A DNA stretch of 64,000 nt from Arthrobacter sp. GMC3 (GCF_002929305.1 NZ_PJIO01000002.1:372001-436000); one strand, 5' to 3'; counted from the stretch's first letter, positions 43,107 through 53,706 are shown. Notes: generated from the sequence alone by a model not told the origin. A program made the numbers and translations.

Positions 43107-44036
43107 CTAGTCCAGGTGGACGCCGAGTTCTTTCCAGAGTTGCTGGGATCGGCGAATCGTTTCCCGGCTGCGTTCCGGGTGGGCTGCCTGCATGCCGGCC
43201 AGCAAACCGTAGACGACCGACGTCGTGGCGGTGACGGATTGGAAGAACGCGATGCCCTCGGAGGGGACCACCAGCAAATGCTCGGCAATGGTGGCCAACC
43301 GGCCGCGGCGCATATCGCTGATGGCGATGATGGTGGCCCCTGCCCGGTGTGCTGCCTCGGCTGCGACGATCATTTGGCCGATGGAGCGCCAAATGTTGAT
43401 GACCACCATGACGTCGCCGGGCCCCAGCGTGTTGGTGCTGGTGACCAGGTGCACGCCGGCCCGTGATTCCAGCGAGATGGGGTAGCCCATGGTGGAGCCC
43501 AGGTGGGCCATGACGCTGGCCGGGGCGGCATAGGAGCCGTGGCCGACTACCAGGATGGACTTGGCTGCGGCCAGTGTGGCGATGGTGGCTTCCACGTCTT
43601 CCGCTGAGTTCGCATCCAGGGTCAGGCGCAGGTTCTCAATGTCGCGGGTTAGTGCGGCGGTCAGCGGGGTGCTGTGTTCGCCGTGCTGGACCAGGGTGTC
43701 CTCGGTGGAAATCTTCACCAGGTAGCGTGAACGTAATTCCCGTTGCAGATCCGGCCAGCCGTGGAACCCCAGCGTCTGGGCTGTGCGGACCACCGTTGAA
43801 TTGTTGACCTCGGCGTGGGCGGCGATCTCAGCAATTTCTGCATAGGAGGCCAGCTGGGGGTTGCGGATGATGACGTCGGCTACCCGGTTTTGGGCCCTGG
43901 GTAGCGCCGTATCCCCGAGAATGTCATCCAACCAGTCAAGCCCTGGCCCTGTGGGATCTAGGCGCGGGTGGGTCGCCGGGGCCTCCTCGGGAGTGCTCGA
44001 GGACACAGTTGGGGAGTCTGGTGTTAGGTGGGTCAC
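43107..44036 (-). CDS. MurR/RpiR family regulator with SIS domain
   Basis: A 309-residue regulator. The N-terminal RpiR helix-turn-helix reads LPRAQNRVADVIIRNPQLASYAEIAEIAAHAEVNNSTVVRTAQTLG in order across residues about 45-90, and a SIS sugar-phosphate-type domain follows (ILVVGHGSYAAPASVMAHLG, VMVVINIWRSIGQ, ATIIAISD). GTG 44036 lies about seven bases after a -10-like CATACT with no ribosome site, so the mRNA may be leaderless. It heads the operon with the M20 enzyme and DUF3100 protein, which it presumably controls. Ligand unknown; not all SIS regulators sense sugars. Confidence 0.85.
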   Translation of the reverse strand: MTHLTPDSPTVSSSTPEEAPATHPRLDPTGPGLDWLDDILGDTALPRAQNRVADVIIRNPQLASYAEIAEIAAHAEVNNSTVVRTAQTLGFHGWPDLQRELRSRYLVKISTEDTLVQHGEHSTPLTAALTRDIENLRLTLDANSAEDVEATIATLAAAKSILVVGHGSYAAPASVMAHLGSTMGYPISLESRAGVHLVTSTNTLGPGDVMVVINIWRSIGQMIVAAEAAHRAGATIIAISDMRRGRLATIAEHLLVVPSEGIAFFQSVTATTSVVYGLLAGMQAAHPERSRETIRRSQQLWKELGVHLD

Positions 44037-44042
44037 TCTGCA

Positions 44043-44083
44043 AGTATGGTTGCAAATTCCTGGTATTGCAATTTCAATTGCAA
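44043..44083 (-). promoter_or_regulatory. RpiR promoter with overlapping palindrome
   Basis: A perfect 7-4-7 inverted repeat, TTGCAAT-TTCA-ATTGCAA, lies at 44066-44083. On the minus strand its TTGCAA end serves as a possible -35, 17 bp from CATACT (44043-44048). Another TTGCAAAT copy begins at 44050. Arrangement fits an autoregulated, possibly leaderless promoter. Confidence 0.55.
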
Positions 44084-44197
44084 ATTTTGCTGGGAAGCCT
44101 ACGCCAGGAAAGCATATGCCTATGCTGGAGGTGGCGGCACAGGCGGTCCGTTCCAGAACCGTTGGTTGCCACCCTTGGTATGCAAAGGATGATGACT

Positions 44198-44794
44198 GTG
44201 ACGAATTGGCAGGAAAACCTTCAAGCGTGGGGCGCGGCATGGGCGACGATCCGGGAATCGGACCTCGGTGTTGCTGAACAAATCCTGGGCTGGCCGGCCG
44301 CAACCGGTGAATTTTCCGCGCCGGTGATTCATCTGGTCACCGCGGACGCTGCAGACGCCACAGGTGCTGCGGGCGTAGCGGGGGCCCGGGAATTTGCGGC
44401 CACCTCGGGGTGGGCCGAGACCGGGGCCGCCGTCTTGCTAACAGCCGTCACCGAGGAACTTGATCTAGTTCCGCAGCTGCCGCCAAACACAAACCTTGCC
44501 GAGGTGCCGCTGGAACATTACGACGCCGTCGAGGTTGCCTTGTTTGACCGGCCGGTCGCCGGCGGACGGGTCAAGGTCGGAGACGGGTTCGCGGTCCTGG
44601 GCGGGCTGCACATTGATGGCCAGGAGCCCGCCATGGAGGTGGCGCTGGAGGCTGTCATGCTTGCCTCACTTGGCGAGGAAGCCTTCTTGCACGGTGCCGA
44701 AACCCTCTACCTGGTGGCCGACCCCGCCCAGGCCTCCCGTGTGGCGCCCCTTGGCTCGACCCAGGTGGCGCAGATACTTAGCTTCAGGCGGTAG
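44198..44794 (+). CDS. Uncharacterised protein, possible degenerate GNAT fold
   Basis: A 198-residue protein. I chose GTG 44198 because AAAGGA lies eight bases upstream; ATG codons at 44180-44192 are alternatives. The C-terminal half (GGRVKVGDGFAVLGGLHID, LHGAETLYLVADPAQASRVAP) looks like strands of an acetyltransferase fold, but the acetyl-CoA loop (R/Q-x-x-G-x-G/A) is absent. Function unknown. Divergent from the RpiR operon, so the palindrome at 44.07 kb lies between both starts. Confidence 0.5.
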   Translation: MTNWQENLQAWGAAWATIRESDLGVAEQILGWPAATGEFSAPVIHLVTADAADATGAAGVAGAREFAATSGWAETGAAVLLTAVTEELDLVPQLPPNTNLAEVPLEHYDAVEVALFDRPVAGGRVKVGDGFAVLGGLHIDGQEPAMEVALEAVMLASLGEEAFLHGAETLYLVADPAQASRVAPLGSTQVAQILSFRR

Positions 44795-44832
44795 ACCCTG
44801 ACACGGTGTGAGGCGGTAGACCTGAGGATGTC

Positions 44833-45654
44833 ATGTTTTACATAGGAGATTTCGCCAGGGCCGGCAGGGTGTCGGTTCGTATGTTGCACCACTATGACGC
44901 CATCGGGCTATTGCGTCCGGCGCGCGTTGATTCCACCGGTTACCGCCTGTATGAGGCCGCTCAACTGGCCCGGCTCAACCGGATTGTTGCGCTGAAAAGT
45001 CTTGGGTTCACGCTTGAAACCGTGTCCCGGATCCTCGATGAGAGTCTCAGCGCACAGGAATTGCGCGGCATGTTGCGGTTGCGCCGGGGCGAGCTGGAGG
45101 AACAGCTGGCCGCGGATTCTGCCCGTTTGGCGTCGGTTGAGGCGAGGCTCCGCGTCATTGAAAGTGAGGGCGTCATGCCTGAATATGAAGTCACCATCAA
45201 GTCCCTGCCCGCCGTCCGTCTGGCTGTGCTCTCCGCGGAGGCCAACAGTTTTGAGCCGCTGTCCATCACCCCCGTCATTGGGCCGCTGTACCAGCAGTTG
45301 TATGCTGCTTTGGCTGCGGCAGGGGTGACGCCCACTGGCCCGGGCGTCGCCTACTATGACGCGCTCGACGGCGGCCGGGTAAGGGTGAACGCCGGCGCCC
45401 AAGTTCCGGCGTCGCTGCGCGAGGGAGCCTTTGAGCTCGTTGAACTGCCCGCCGTAGCGCAGGCAGCCACCCTGATCCATCGCGGCCCCATGGATGATGT
45501 GATGCCCTCGGTGCAGGCCCTGGCGCGCTGGATTGATGGCAACGGGTACGCGTCCACGGGATTGAACCGGGAGTACTACCTGGACTATGGCATGGGTGAC
45601 GATCCGCAAAAGTGGGTCACCGAACTTCAGGAACCGGTAGTCCGCCGGGACTAG
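44833..45654 (+). CDS. MerR family regulator with GyrI-like effector domain
   Basis: A 273-residue regulator. The N-terminal MerR winged helix begins FYIGDFARAGRVSVRMLHHYDAIGLL and is followed by a dimerisation helix (residues about 75-115). The C-terminal GyrI/BmrR-like domain (VTIKSLPAVRLAVLSAEAN to GLNREYYLDYG) binds small, often aromatic, compounds. Such proteins switch efflux or detoxification genes by twisting a promoter with a long spacer. No such target is evident beside it. ATG 44833. Confidence 0.88.
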   Translation: MFYIGDFARAGRVSVRMLHHYDAIGLLRPARVDSTGYRLYEAAQLARLNRIVALKSLGFTLETVSRILDESLSAQELRGMLRLRRGELEEQLAADSARLASVEARLRVIESEGVMPEYEVTIKSLPAVRLAVLSAEANSFEPLSITPVIGPLYQQLYAALAAAGVTPTGPGVAYYDALDGGRVRVNAGAQVPASLREGAFELVELPAVAQAATLIHRGPMDDVMPSVQALARWIDGNGYASTGLNREYYLDYGMGDDPQKWVTELQEPVVRRD

Positions 45655-46553
45655 GGCTGAGGCTCGAGCATGAGTCTCTTGTTCTCGGCAAAAGCCGCAG
45701 TGGTCTGCTCGTCGAAGGCCGTGCAAATCCGTCCCACCAATGCCTCGACGGCGGCTGCGATGCGGGGTGTTTCGGCCGGTTGACCGGCATGGATCCGGCC
45801 GTCTGGCCCCACCACCACATACCCCCATTCGTAGAGGGCATCGCAGCCAAGGGCGCAGGTCAACATGGCATTGCCCTCGAAGTCCATGCGCTCGTCATCG
45901 TTTGACGCCGTACGGGGTTTGATGTGACCGGCAATCAGCAGTCGTGCCGGATACTGTTCACCGCAAATCGAGCACGGGGCAGTCAGGCGGCCACGCAACA
46001 AGTTTTTGCGCAGATAGGCCTGCTCCAAACGGATGGTGGTCAGCGTCTTCTTGTCCGGCTCGTCGGTGCCCCACGCGCTTCCCGGCAGCCCGCGCAGGCT
46101 TGTTGCCGAGGATTGCGGGGCGGTAACGCCGGCCTCTGCCAGAAGTTCCTGCCCTTCCTCCGCGGAGAGTGCCGAAACATAGCGCTGTTGCGGCTTGCCG
46201 GCGGCGTTGAACGGTCCAGGCTCACCCACCGCGGTGATGTCTGCGGCGCGTTCGCGGTGCAGTTGCAGGTTCTGGGCGAGCGGGTGGGTGCGGACCAGCC
46301 AGCCTTCATCGGATTCGCCCACCTGCTTTTCAAAGCCGGGAGGGCGCGGGCTGGGCTGCCATTTCTCCAGGACCACGCTGACGGCCCGAACGTACGGGCC
46401 AAAGTAGTTGAAAACGACGTCGCCCTTGCGCATGTCCTTGAGCAGTTCACGGTCTGAGGCCGATTCGCCGTCGGGGCCCGGGCAACTCCACAGTGTTCCG
46501 TCGTTGATGGCTGACTCGTAGTTGCGGCCGTGGCTGACCCACCAATAGTTCAT
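45651..46553 (-). CDS. EVE (PUA-like) domain protein with C-terminal HNH-like domain
   Basis: A 300-residue two-domain protein. The first half is an EVE-like domain (MNYWWVSHGRNYESAI, LWSCP, KGDVVFNYFGPYVRAVSVV) of the type that reads modified bases. The C-terminal HNH_2-like domain has CSICGEQYPARLLIAGHIKP, with Cys194/Cys197, His210 and Asn228, then TCALGCDALYEWGY. In the usual HNH_2 motif the last position is His (hDxLFDxG); here it is Cys237. A methyl-specific or modified-DNA nuclease is plausible, but activity is uncertain. ATG 46553 after TAGGAG. Convergent with MerR by 4 bp. Confidence 0.78.
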   Translation of the reverse strand: MNYWWVSHGRNYESAINDGTLWSCPGPDGESASDRELLKDMRKGDVVFNYFGPYVRAVSVVLEKWQPSPRPPGFEKQVGESDEGWLVRTHPLAQNLQLHRERAADITAVGEPGPFNAAGKPQQRYVSALSAEEGQELLAEAGVTAPQSSATSLRGLPGSAWGTDEPDKKTLTTIRLEQAYLRKNLLRGRLTAPCSICGEQYPARLLIAGHIKPRTASNDDERMDFEGNAMLTCALGCDALYEWGYVVVGPDGRIHAGQPAETPRIAAAVEALVGRICTAFDEQTTAAFAENKRLMLEPQP

Positions 46554-46727
46554 CTGCGTAACTCCTAGCGTCACTTGCGTTGGCTTGAGGCGTTGTTTCA
46601 GCCTAGCCCTTTCAATCCCCGTATGGGAGGAAAGCTACGGACATGGCAGAATTGGGGATGGTCCGGGTGCAGACGGGCCCAGTGATAATACAGCCGGCCA
46701 GCAATTCCTCTCTGGGAGGTGCTGGCA

Positions 46728-46903
46728 TGAGCGAACCACTTAAACAAAAGAAAATTGAGACTTCACTATGTCCTCGCTGCAAAGCAACGCTTCGCCAACC
46801 CCTCTTACTGACACCGCCGCCAAGACCGGCGCAAGCGCTACGTTTGCCGCCGTCGGAAGCCCCTATTTTGGGATCCTGCTGGCATGCATGGCAGTCATCG
46901 TGA
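46728..46903 (+). other. Possible upstream ORF overlapping the yhhQ start
   Basis: An ATG at 46728 follows a strong GGGAGG. Its frame (58 codons) runs across the yhhQ start in another frame. yhhQ itself has only a weak ribosome site in an A-rich leader. The peptide looks like an out-of-frame shadow after its first 15 residues, so any role would be in coupling or leader control. Confidence 0.25.
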
Positions 46904-47508
46904 TCCTGTCCAACATCGGCGCCTCCAAGGGCGTGCAATTTGGCCCGATCGTGACCGACGGCGGGTTCTTCCTGTTCCCGTTCGCCTACATTTTGGGCGA
47001 TGTGATCAGCGAAATTTATGGGTTCAAGGTCAACCGCAAAGCCATCCTGACAACTTTTTCGCTGTCCATTTTCGCCTCGCTTTGCTACTGGGTGATCATC
47101 GCCCTGCCCGGGTTCACCGACGATTACGGCATCTCCAAGCAGCACGCCCTTGAGGACGCTTTGGGGCCCGTTCCGCAGATCGTGCTGGCCAGCCTGCTGG
47201 CGTTTTTGGCCGGCCAAACCGTGAATTCCGCGATCATGGTCCGGCTCAAGGCACGGCACGGCGAGCGGAAGCTGTGGGTTCGACTCATGGGATCCAGCGG
47301 TGCCGGCGAGTTCCTGGACACCCTGATCTTCTGCGCCGTCGCGGCCCCCGTGATCGGAATTGTGGGCTTTGGCATGTTCGCCAACTACGTCCTGGTGGGC
47401 TTTGTTTACAAGGTGGGCGTGCAGTACGCGCTCATTCCCGTGACCACGGCCGTCATCGGCTGGTTCAAGCGCCGCGAACCGTCCTACGTGGTGGTTGAGG
47501 CGGCCTAG
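46768..47508 (+). CDS. yhhQ: Queuosine precursor transporter
   Basis: A 246-residue membrane protein of the YhhQ family importing preQ0/preQ1 or queuine-type precursors. Landmarks: ACMAVIVILSNIGASKGVQFG, the FPFAYILGDVISEIYGFKVNRK signature, LAGQTVNSAIMVRLK and the C-terminal VGVQYALIPVTTAVIGW. About six membrane segments follow a 25-residue polar start. Convergent with tgt, which inserts the base into tRNA. Together they imply salvage; no preQ0 synthesis genes are in the window. ATG 46768. Confidence 0.93.
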   Translation: MSSLQSNASPTPLTDTAAKTGASATFAAVGSPYFGILLACMAVIVILSNIGASKGVQFGPIVTDGGFFLFPFAYILGDVISEIYGFKVNRKAILTTFSLSIFASLCYWVIIALPGFTDDYGISKQHALEDALGPVPQIVLASLLAFLAGQTVNSAIMVRLKARHGERKLWVRLMGSSGAGEFLDTLIFCAVAAPVIGIVGFGMFANYVLVGFVYKVGVQYALIPVTTAVIGWFKRREPSYVVVEAA

Positions 47509-47521
47509 CAACAGGGGATGA

Positions 47522-47573
47522 ACGACGGCGGCACCCGGGCGATTTGAACAGCTCGCCCGGGTGCCGCCGTCGT
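47522..47573. terminator. Perfect 21-bp terminator stem after yhhQ
   Basis: 47522-47542 (ACGACGGCGGCACCCGGGCG and one more base) pairs perfectly with 47553-47573 around a 10-nt loop. It lies 13 bp after the yhhQ stop. Confidence 0.85.
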
Positions 47574-47602
47574 CCGTTAAGGTCTGGGGACAGGCCGGCG
47601 CC

Positions 47603-47669
47603 GAGGTAGACGGAAACCCGCTGAGGTAGACGGAAAGGAATCGACGCTTCGCAGCGGACCGTCTACCTC
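47603..47669 (-). terminator. Hairpin and short direct repeat at the tgt 3' side
   Basis: GAGGTAGACGG occurs twice (47603-47613, 47623-47633), and its complement CCGTCTACCTC lies at 47659-47669. One left arm is redundant, so two alternative stems can form. It lies just after the tgt stop on the minus strand. Confidence 0.6.
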
Positions 47670-47691
47670 GACGAAAGGGCCAGTGAGAGGC

Positions 47692-49835
<2,144 letters not shown>

Positions 49836-49902
49836 GAACCGTAATCTACGCCAGATCGCTGCCACGGGCCAGCATCGACGGTTCCGGCCCCCTGCCAAGA
49901 GC

Positions 49903-50038
49903 ACGACGGCGGGAGGCGACCCTTCCGCTCAGCCCGTCCACGCCGTCGTACCTCTCACTGAGCAAGCGTCGGGGTGAAATGCGCCAAAGGTGATACGGCG
50001 TCGGGGTGAAACGCGCCAAAGGTGATACCGCGTCGGGG
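49903..50038 (-). repeat. Hairpin and 32-bp tandem repeat after the NUDIX gene
   Basis: A 32-bp unit starting GCGTCGGGGTGAAA begins at 49966 and 49998, with a partial third unit at 50030-50038 that abuts the NUDIX stop codon. Two bases differ between the full copies. Beside it, ACGACGGCG (49903-49911) pairs with CGCCGTCGT (49941-49949), a likely terminator. Confidence 0.65.
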
Positions 50039-50578
50039 CTAGCGGCCCAGACCGGCGTAGGAGATGGCCTGGCGAACCAGGGCTCCGCGGCCGCCAACAA
50101 ACTCGGCCTGCACGCCGGGGCTGAGAACCTCCTCGGGCGTCATCCAGGTCAGTTCAAGGGCGTCCTGGCGGGGCTCACATTCGCCCGTCACGGGGATGAC
50201 ATAGACCAGGGCCACGGCGTGCTGGCGTTCGTCGGTGAACCCGGTTTCCGACGGCGATGGCAGGTATTCGGCCACGGTAAAAGGCACCGGGCTGACGGGC
50301 AGCTGCGGGAAAGCCAGCGGGCCCAGATCCTTCTCGACGTGGCGGACAAGCGCGGCCCGGATGGTCTCCCGGTACAGCACTCTCCCGGACACCAGGGTAC
50401 GCACCATGGAGCCCTCGTCGTCGGCCTGCAGCAACAAGCCCACCTCGTTGACGTAGCCCAGCGGGTCAAGGCGCACCGGCACCACCTCCACATAGACGAT
50501 GGGCAGCCGGCTTCTGGCCTCGTACAGGTCCTCGTTGGACAGCCAGCCGGGGTAAGGATCAGGGGTGCGCACGCTCAT
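50039..50578 (-). CDS. NUDIX hydrolase family protein (DUF4916 type)
   Basis: A 179-residue protein with strong actinobacterial DUF4916/NUDIX features: PIVYVEVVPVRLDPLGYVNEVGLLLQ, TLVSGRVLYRETIRAALVRHVEKDLGP (Nudix-box-like helix with E, R-H-E residues), FTVAEYLPSP and RQHAVALVYVIPV. The substrate of this subgroup is unknown. The ATG at 50578 lies directly upstream. Monocistronic; its 3' end adjoins a tandem repeat. Confidence 0.8.
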   Translation of the reverse strand: MSVRTPDPYPGWLSNEDLYEARSRLPIVYVEVVPVRLDPLGYVNEVGLLLQADDEGSMVRTLVSGRVLYRETIRAALVRHVEKDLGPLAFPQLPVSPVPFTVAEYLPSPSETGFTDERQHAVALVYVIPVTGECEPRQDALELTWMTPEEVLSPGVQAEFVGGRGALVRQAISYAGLGR

Positions 50579-50633
50579 ATCTAAGTTCTACCCCATCCCC
50601 GCCCCGTGTGCCGCTTCCGGATGCGAAAAGCGG

Positions 50634-51206
50634 TCAGGATTCGCTCCCGGCACCAAAGGTGAGGGTTTCGCCATCCTTCATGATTCCAAGTTCGACGCCG
50701 TCCGCCGCACCCGCCGCCGTAGCCACGAAGCCGCCGTTCTTGGCCCGAAAAAGCGCCCCGCCATCGACGCGGTCCTGCACAAATTTGGCGCCCATGTCCG
50801 CCAGCACCTTGTTGGCGGCAGCGGGGTCCGGGGTATGCCAGGTGGCCACCACTGCCAGGCGCGCATCGGGGTCCGGAAGGCGCAGATCGGTGGAAGCGGT
50901 CAGGTCAAAACTAAAACCGCCGGGTGCGGTGACGCGGGCCCCTGGACCGGAGGAGGTATCGATCAGCTCCGCATGGGTGCCGTCGGCAAGTGTTCGCTGG
51001 ACGAAGATCGCGGCGTCGCGGATCTCAAACCCCAACAACGTTCCTTGGTGGCCGGGGGATTCGCGGGACACCCCGACCTTGCCGTTGCCGGTATCAAACT
51101 CCGCCCAGTCGTCGTCGTTCTCCGAACGGGTCAGACCCAGCTCAAGCAACCGCGTGGCAGTGTCGTCAAAGAACGGGGTGAAAAGGATGGGGCGGACGCG
51201 CAGCAT
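50634..51206 (-). CDS. VOC-superfamily-like two-module protein
   Basis: A 190-residue protein of the bleomycin-resistance-like VOC type. Modules: MLRVRPILFTPFFDDTATRLLELG and VVATWHTPDPAAANKVLADMGAKF. No clear metal ligand set is evident. Start ATG 51206 after CAGGAGAAG; the upstream frame is not conserved. Divergent from the YdeI-like gene. Confidence 0.65.
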   Translation of the reverse strand: MLRVRPILFTPFFDDTATRLLELGLTRSENDDDWAEFDTGNGKVGVSRESPGHQGTLLGFEIRDAAIFVQRTLADGTHAELIDTSSGPGARVTAPGGFSFDLTASTDLRLPDPDARLAVVATWHTPDPAAANKVLADMGAKFVQDRVDGGALFRAKNGGFVATAAGAADGVELGIMKDGETLTFGAGSES

Positions 51207-51278
51207 GGCTTCTCCTGGTGGGTGGCTTCTCCCACCGTAGCAATCCTCCGGCGGGCCTGGGCAAACTAGGGTAGAGCC

Positions 51279-51878
51279 ATGACTGAACTTCCCGAACTCT
51301 TGCTCCCGGACGCCGCAGCCTGGCGGTTGTGGCTGGAGGAAAACCACACCTCACGCCCCGGCGTCCGCCTGGTGCTGCACAAAAAGGGTGGCGACGTCAC
51401 GGCCCTGAGCTATGCAGCCGCCCTGGATGAGGCCCTGTGCTTTGGCTGGATTGACGGTGTTGTTGGTACCCGTGACGCCGGCTCGTTTGTGCGGCGGTTC
51501 ACCCCGCGCACCAAAGCCAGCAAGTGGTCGCGCATCAACGTTGAGCACTATGACCGGCTGACTGCCGAGGGAAAGGTGTGGCCGGCCGGGGTGGCTGCGG
51601 CGGATGCGGCCAAGGCCGACGGCCGGTGGGAAACGGCATACTCAGGTCAGGGGACCGCGGAAACCCCGCAGGACCTGGCCGACGCCATCGCCGCCAACCC
51701 GCAGGCACAGGCCATGTTCGAGGTACTCACCGCGACCAACCGCTACTCCCTGATTTACCGCACCACCACCGTCAAGACACCCTCGGTGCGGGCGGCGAAA
51801 ATTGCCGGGTTCGTCTCGATGCTGGCCGCCGGGCAAACCCCCTACCCACAAAAGCGCCGACCACCGAACGTTGGCTGA
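51279..51878 (+). CDS. YdeI/OmpD-associated family protein
   Basis: A 199-residue soluble protein of the YdeI-like (OmdA) family. Landmarks: AAWRLWLEENHTSRPGVRLVLHKKG, the LDEALCFGWIDGVVGT signature, FTPRTKASKWSRINVEH and a C-terminal helical segment. Family roles in stress or bacteriocin protection are only loosely defined. ATG 51279 with a GGTAGAGCC context. Confidence 0.82.
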   Translation: MTELPELLLPDAAAWRLWLEENHTSRPGVRLVLHKKGGDVTALSYAAALDEALCFGWIDGVVGTRDAGSFVRRFTPRTKASKWSRINVEHYDRLTAEGKVWPAGVAAADAAKADGRWETAYSGQGTAETPQDLADAIAANPQAQAMFEVLTATNRYSLIYRTTTVKTPSVRAAKIAGFVSMLAAGQTPYPQKRRPPNVG

Positions 51879-51952
51879 TAAGTAGCTTCCAGGGCAAGAA
51901 CCATGGGGTGAATACTCGGGAAACACCCGGGTAGCTCCGGCACAATGATCGG

Positions 51953-52678
51953 GTGCAAGAATCCCTGAGCAACTTCATGACCGTTCCCCCGCAACGCCGC
52001 GCCTACCTGCGGGCGCTGTTATTGGTGCTTGGCGGTGGCGCACTTTTTGGGGTGATCCTGCTGTCTGTCACCACCAAAACCGGAATTGCCGCCTGGGATC
52101 AGCCAGTCCATGACTGGTTCGTGGCCCAACGCTCGGGGTCGGTGACGTGGCTGTGGGAGACGGTCACCACGGTGTCCTCACCCACCTACCTGAGCGTCAT
52201 TGGCCTGGTTTTTGCCGTGATTTGGGCGGTGGTGCGCCGTGAAATTTGGCGCCCGGGCCTCCTCATGGCGGCCATGGCCTTCACCGTTGCGATCTCCTAC
52301 ATCATCAAACATGCCGTTGACCGCCCACGCCCCTCAGCCGCGGATTTCATGATGGGACCGGACGACGCCTTCTCTTTCCCCTCCGGGCACACCCTGGGCG
52401 CGGCCGTCTTCATCCTGTCACTGGGCTACTTGTTGCTCTCTCGCCACAGCACCAAGGCGCGCCGGATAACGGTGGTTGCCGCCGCCGTCGTACTGATCCC
52501 TGCGGTGGCGATGAGCAGGCTCTACCTCGGCTACCACTGGCTGAGCGACGTCTGCGCCTCCGTGGCCCTGGGCATTGTGCTGCTGGGCCTGGTTATGGCC
52601 GTTGACACGTGGCAGCCGCTGCAAAAATGGTCCAACGCTGCACAGCGGCGGAAAGCAGCGCAGGCGCCGGCCCCGTAA
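51953..52678 (+). CDS. PAP2 superfamily phosphatase
   Basis: A 241-residue membrane phosphatase with six membrane segments. The three PAP2 motifs are KHAVDRPRP (KxxxxxxRP), PSGHT and SRLYLGYHWLSD. Such proteins dephosphorylate lipid phosphates such as undecaprenyl diphosphate or phosphatidate on the outer face of the membrane. Start GTG 51953, or ATG 51977. Its last 86 bp overlap the convergent GH76-like gene on the other strand. Confidence 0.9.
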   Translation: MQESLSNFMTVPPQRRAYLRALLLVLGGGALFGVILLSVTTKTGIAAWDQPVHDWFVAQRSGSVTWLWETVTTVSSPTYLSVIGLVFAVIWAVVRREIWRPGLLMAAMAFTVAISYIIKHAVDRPRPSAADFMMGPDDAFSFPSGHTLGAAVFILSLGYLLLSRHSTKARRITVVAAAVVLIPAVAMSRLYLGYHWLSDVCASVALGIVLLGLVMAVDTWQPLQKWSNAAQRRKAAQAPAP

Positions 52679-53645
52679 ATGCGGCCGCGGTCTCGGTGAC
52701 CAGTAGCGCGGCCGTGGCCCGGGACTCCGCCGAAAGCCTGCCGTCGCGGCCCGCCAATGCCAGGTAGCGGCACAGGATCCCGGTGAACAGGCTGCCGTCC
52801 TCGCCAGGTTCCAGGCGAATCCCCTGGCCGGGCACGGTGAGATGAAGAACGACGGCGTCAATGATCTGCTCCGCCTGGGCCACGTATTGCGGGTGGTCCA
52901 GTTGCAGGAGTGCTGCCAGGATGGGGCCTTGGTTGTAGGTGTAGATGTTCTTTTCCACGTCCCGGCCGGTGGATGAGGGGTGAATGCCGTCCAGGTAGAG
53001 CCCCTGCTCGGGGTCGAACAGTTCGGTGCGCAGCCAGTCAGCCAGGCTGCCGGCCCGGTCAAGTTCGCCGATGCGGGCAAAGTGTAGGGCGGCGGGGCCA
53101 TTGGCCGGTGTGTTCTTGAAGTCCCGTTTCCGTGACCAGTAGATGCCGCCGCCCAGGACGTCGTCGTGGGCACCGTGGAGCTGGCGTGTCAGGGAAGCGA
53201 CGGCAAAGCTGGCCAAGCGGCTGGGTTTGCCCGCCACGTTCCGGGACAGATCGTTGAGCCTGGCGCAGGCGAGGGCCAGCCAGGCCATGTCGTCGTAAAA
53301 GTAGTTGGGGAAACGGCCAAAGTTGCGCAACAGGATGCCGCGGAGCAAGGCACGGGCGCGACTCAATTCCGTGGCGGCTTGCTGGTGCTTGCCCGCGGAC
53401 AGGGCGTCAAATCCCGAATCCACCACGGCGTCCAGGTAGTGCGCCTGCCACCAATAGTGCCAGGGCGAGAACGGGGTGGATGCGCCAAGCGATGGTGCCG
53501 CGATGGAGGCAATCCATGTCCCTGGCAAGCCCATGAGCCGGTGACCAAAGCGGGCATGCACGTCGGTGGCGGCTTGATGTGCCAGCACGGCCCAGTCATT
53601 GGGCGCAGGAGGCTGGGTCGCAGACTCCGTGCTTTCACTATTCAT
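52593..53645 (-). CDS. Glycoside hydrolase family 76-like protein
   Basis: A 350-residue protein with an (alpha/alpha)6-barrel pattern. The paired catalytic aspartates Asp118-Asp119 lie in [13 protein letters not shown] as in GH76 alpha-1,6-mannanases, and [36 protein letters not shown] are further family motifs. There is no signal peptide, so action would be intracellular or on imported glycan. ATG 53645. Its 3' end overlaps the convergent PAP2 gene by 86 bp. Confidence 0.82.
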   Translation of the reverse strand: MNSESTESATQPPAPNDWAVLAHQAATDVHARFGHRLMGLPGTWIASIAAPSLGASTPFSPWHYWWQAHYLDAVVDSGFDALSAGKHQQAATELSRARALLRGILLRNFGRFPNYFYDDMAWLALACARLNDLSRNVAGKPSRLASFAVASLTRQLHGAHDDVLGGGIYWSRKRDFKNTPANGPAALHFARIGELDRAGSLADWLRTELFDPEQGLYLDGIHPSSTGRDVEKNIYTYNQGPILAALLQLDHPQYVAQAEQIIDAVVLHLTVPGQGIRLEPGEDGSLFTGILCRYLALAGRDGRLSAESRATAALLVTETAAAFTGPAPALLSAAVQRWTIFAAAATCQRP

Positions 53646-53675
53646 ACAAATAAGAATACTGTTTCCGAAGTTTCT

Positions 53676-53706
53676 TTGACTTCCACGAGCTGTTTTCAGT
53701 TAGTAT
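53676..53706 (+). promoter_or_regulatory. Candidate promoter of the SDR-acyl-CoA dehydrogenase operon
   Basis: TTGACT at 53676-53681 and TAGTAT at 53701-53706 are separated by 19 bp, about 60 bp before the start codon. The spacing is slightly long, so confidence is modest. Confidence 0.4.

Noticed and set aside
44009..44197. The 63-residue N-terminal extension of the GNAT-like frame
   Set aside because: It overlaps the RpiR promoter and is Cys/Leu-rich without conservation; AAAGGA supports a later start.
46610..46767. A possible preQ1 riboswitch before yhhQ (A-rich leader and G-rich segment)
   Set aside because: The A-rich stretch is present but the paired stem and conserved loop of preQ1 class I or II could not be drawn; only a covariance search would decide.
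49903..50038. A CRISPR-like array after the NUDIX gene
   Set aside because: Repeats are contiguous without spacers and there are no cas genes.
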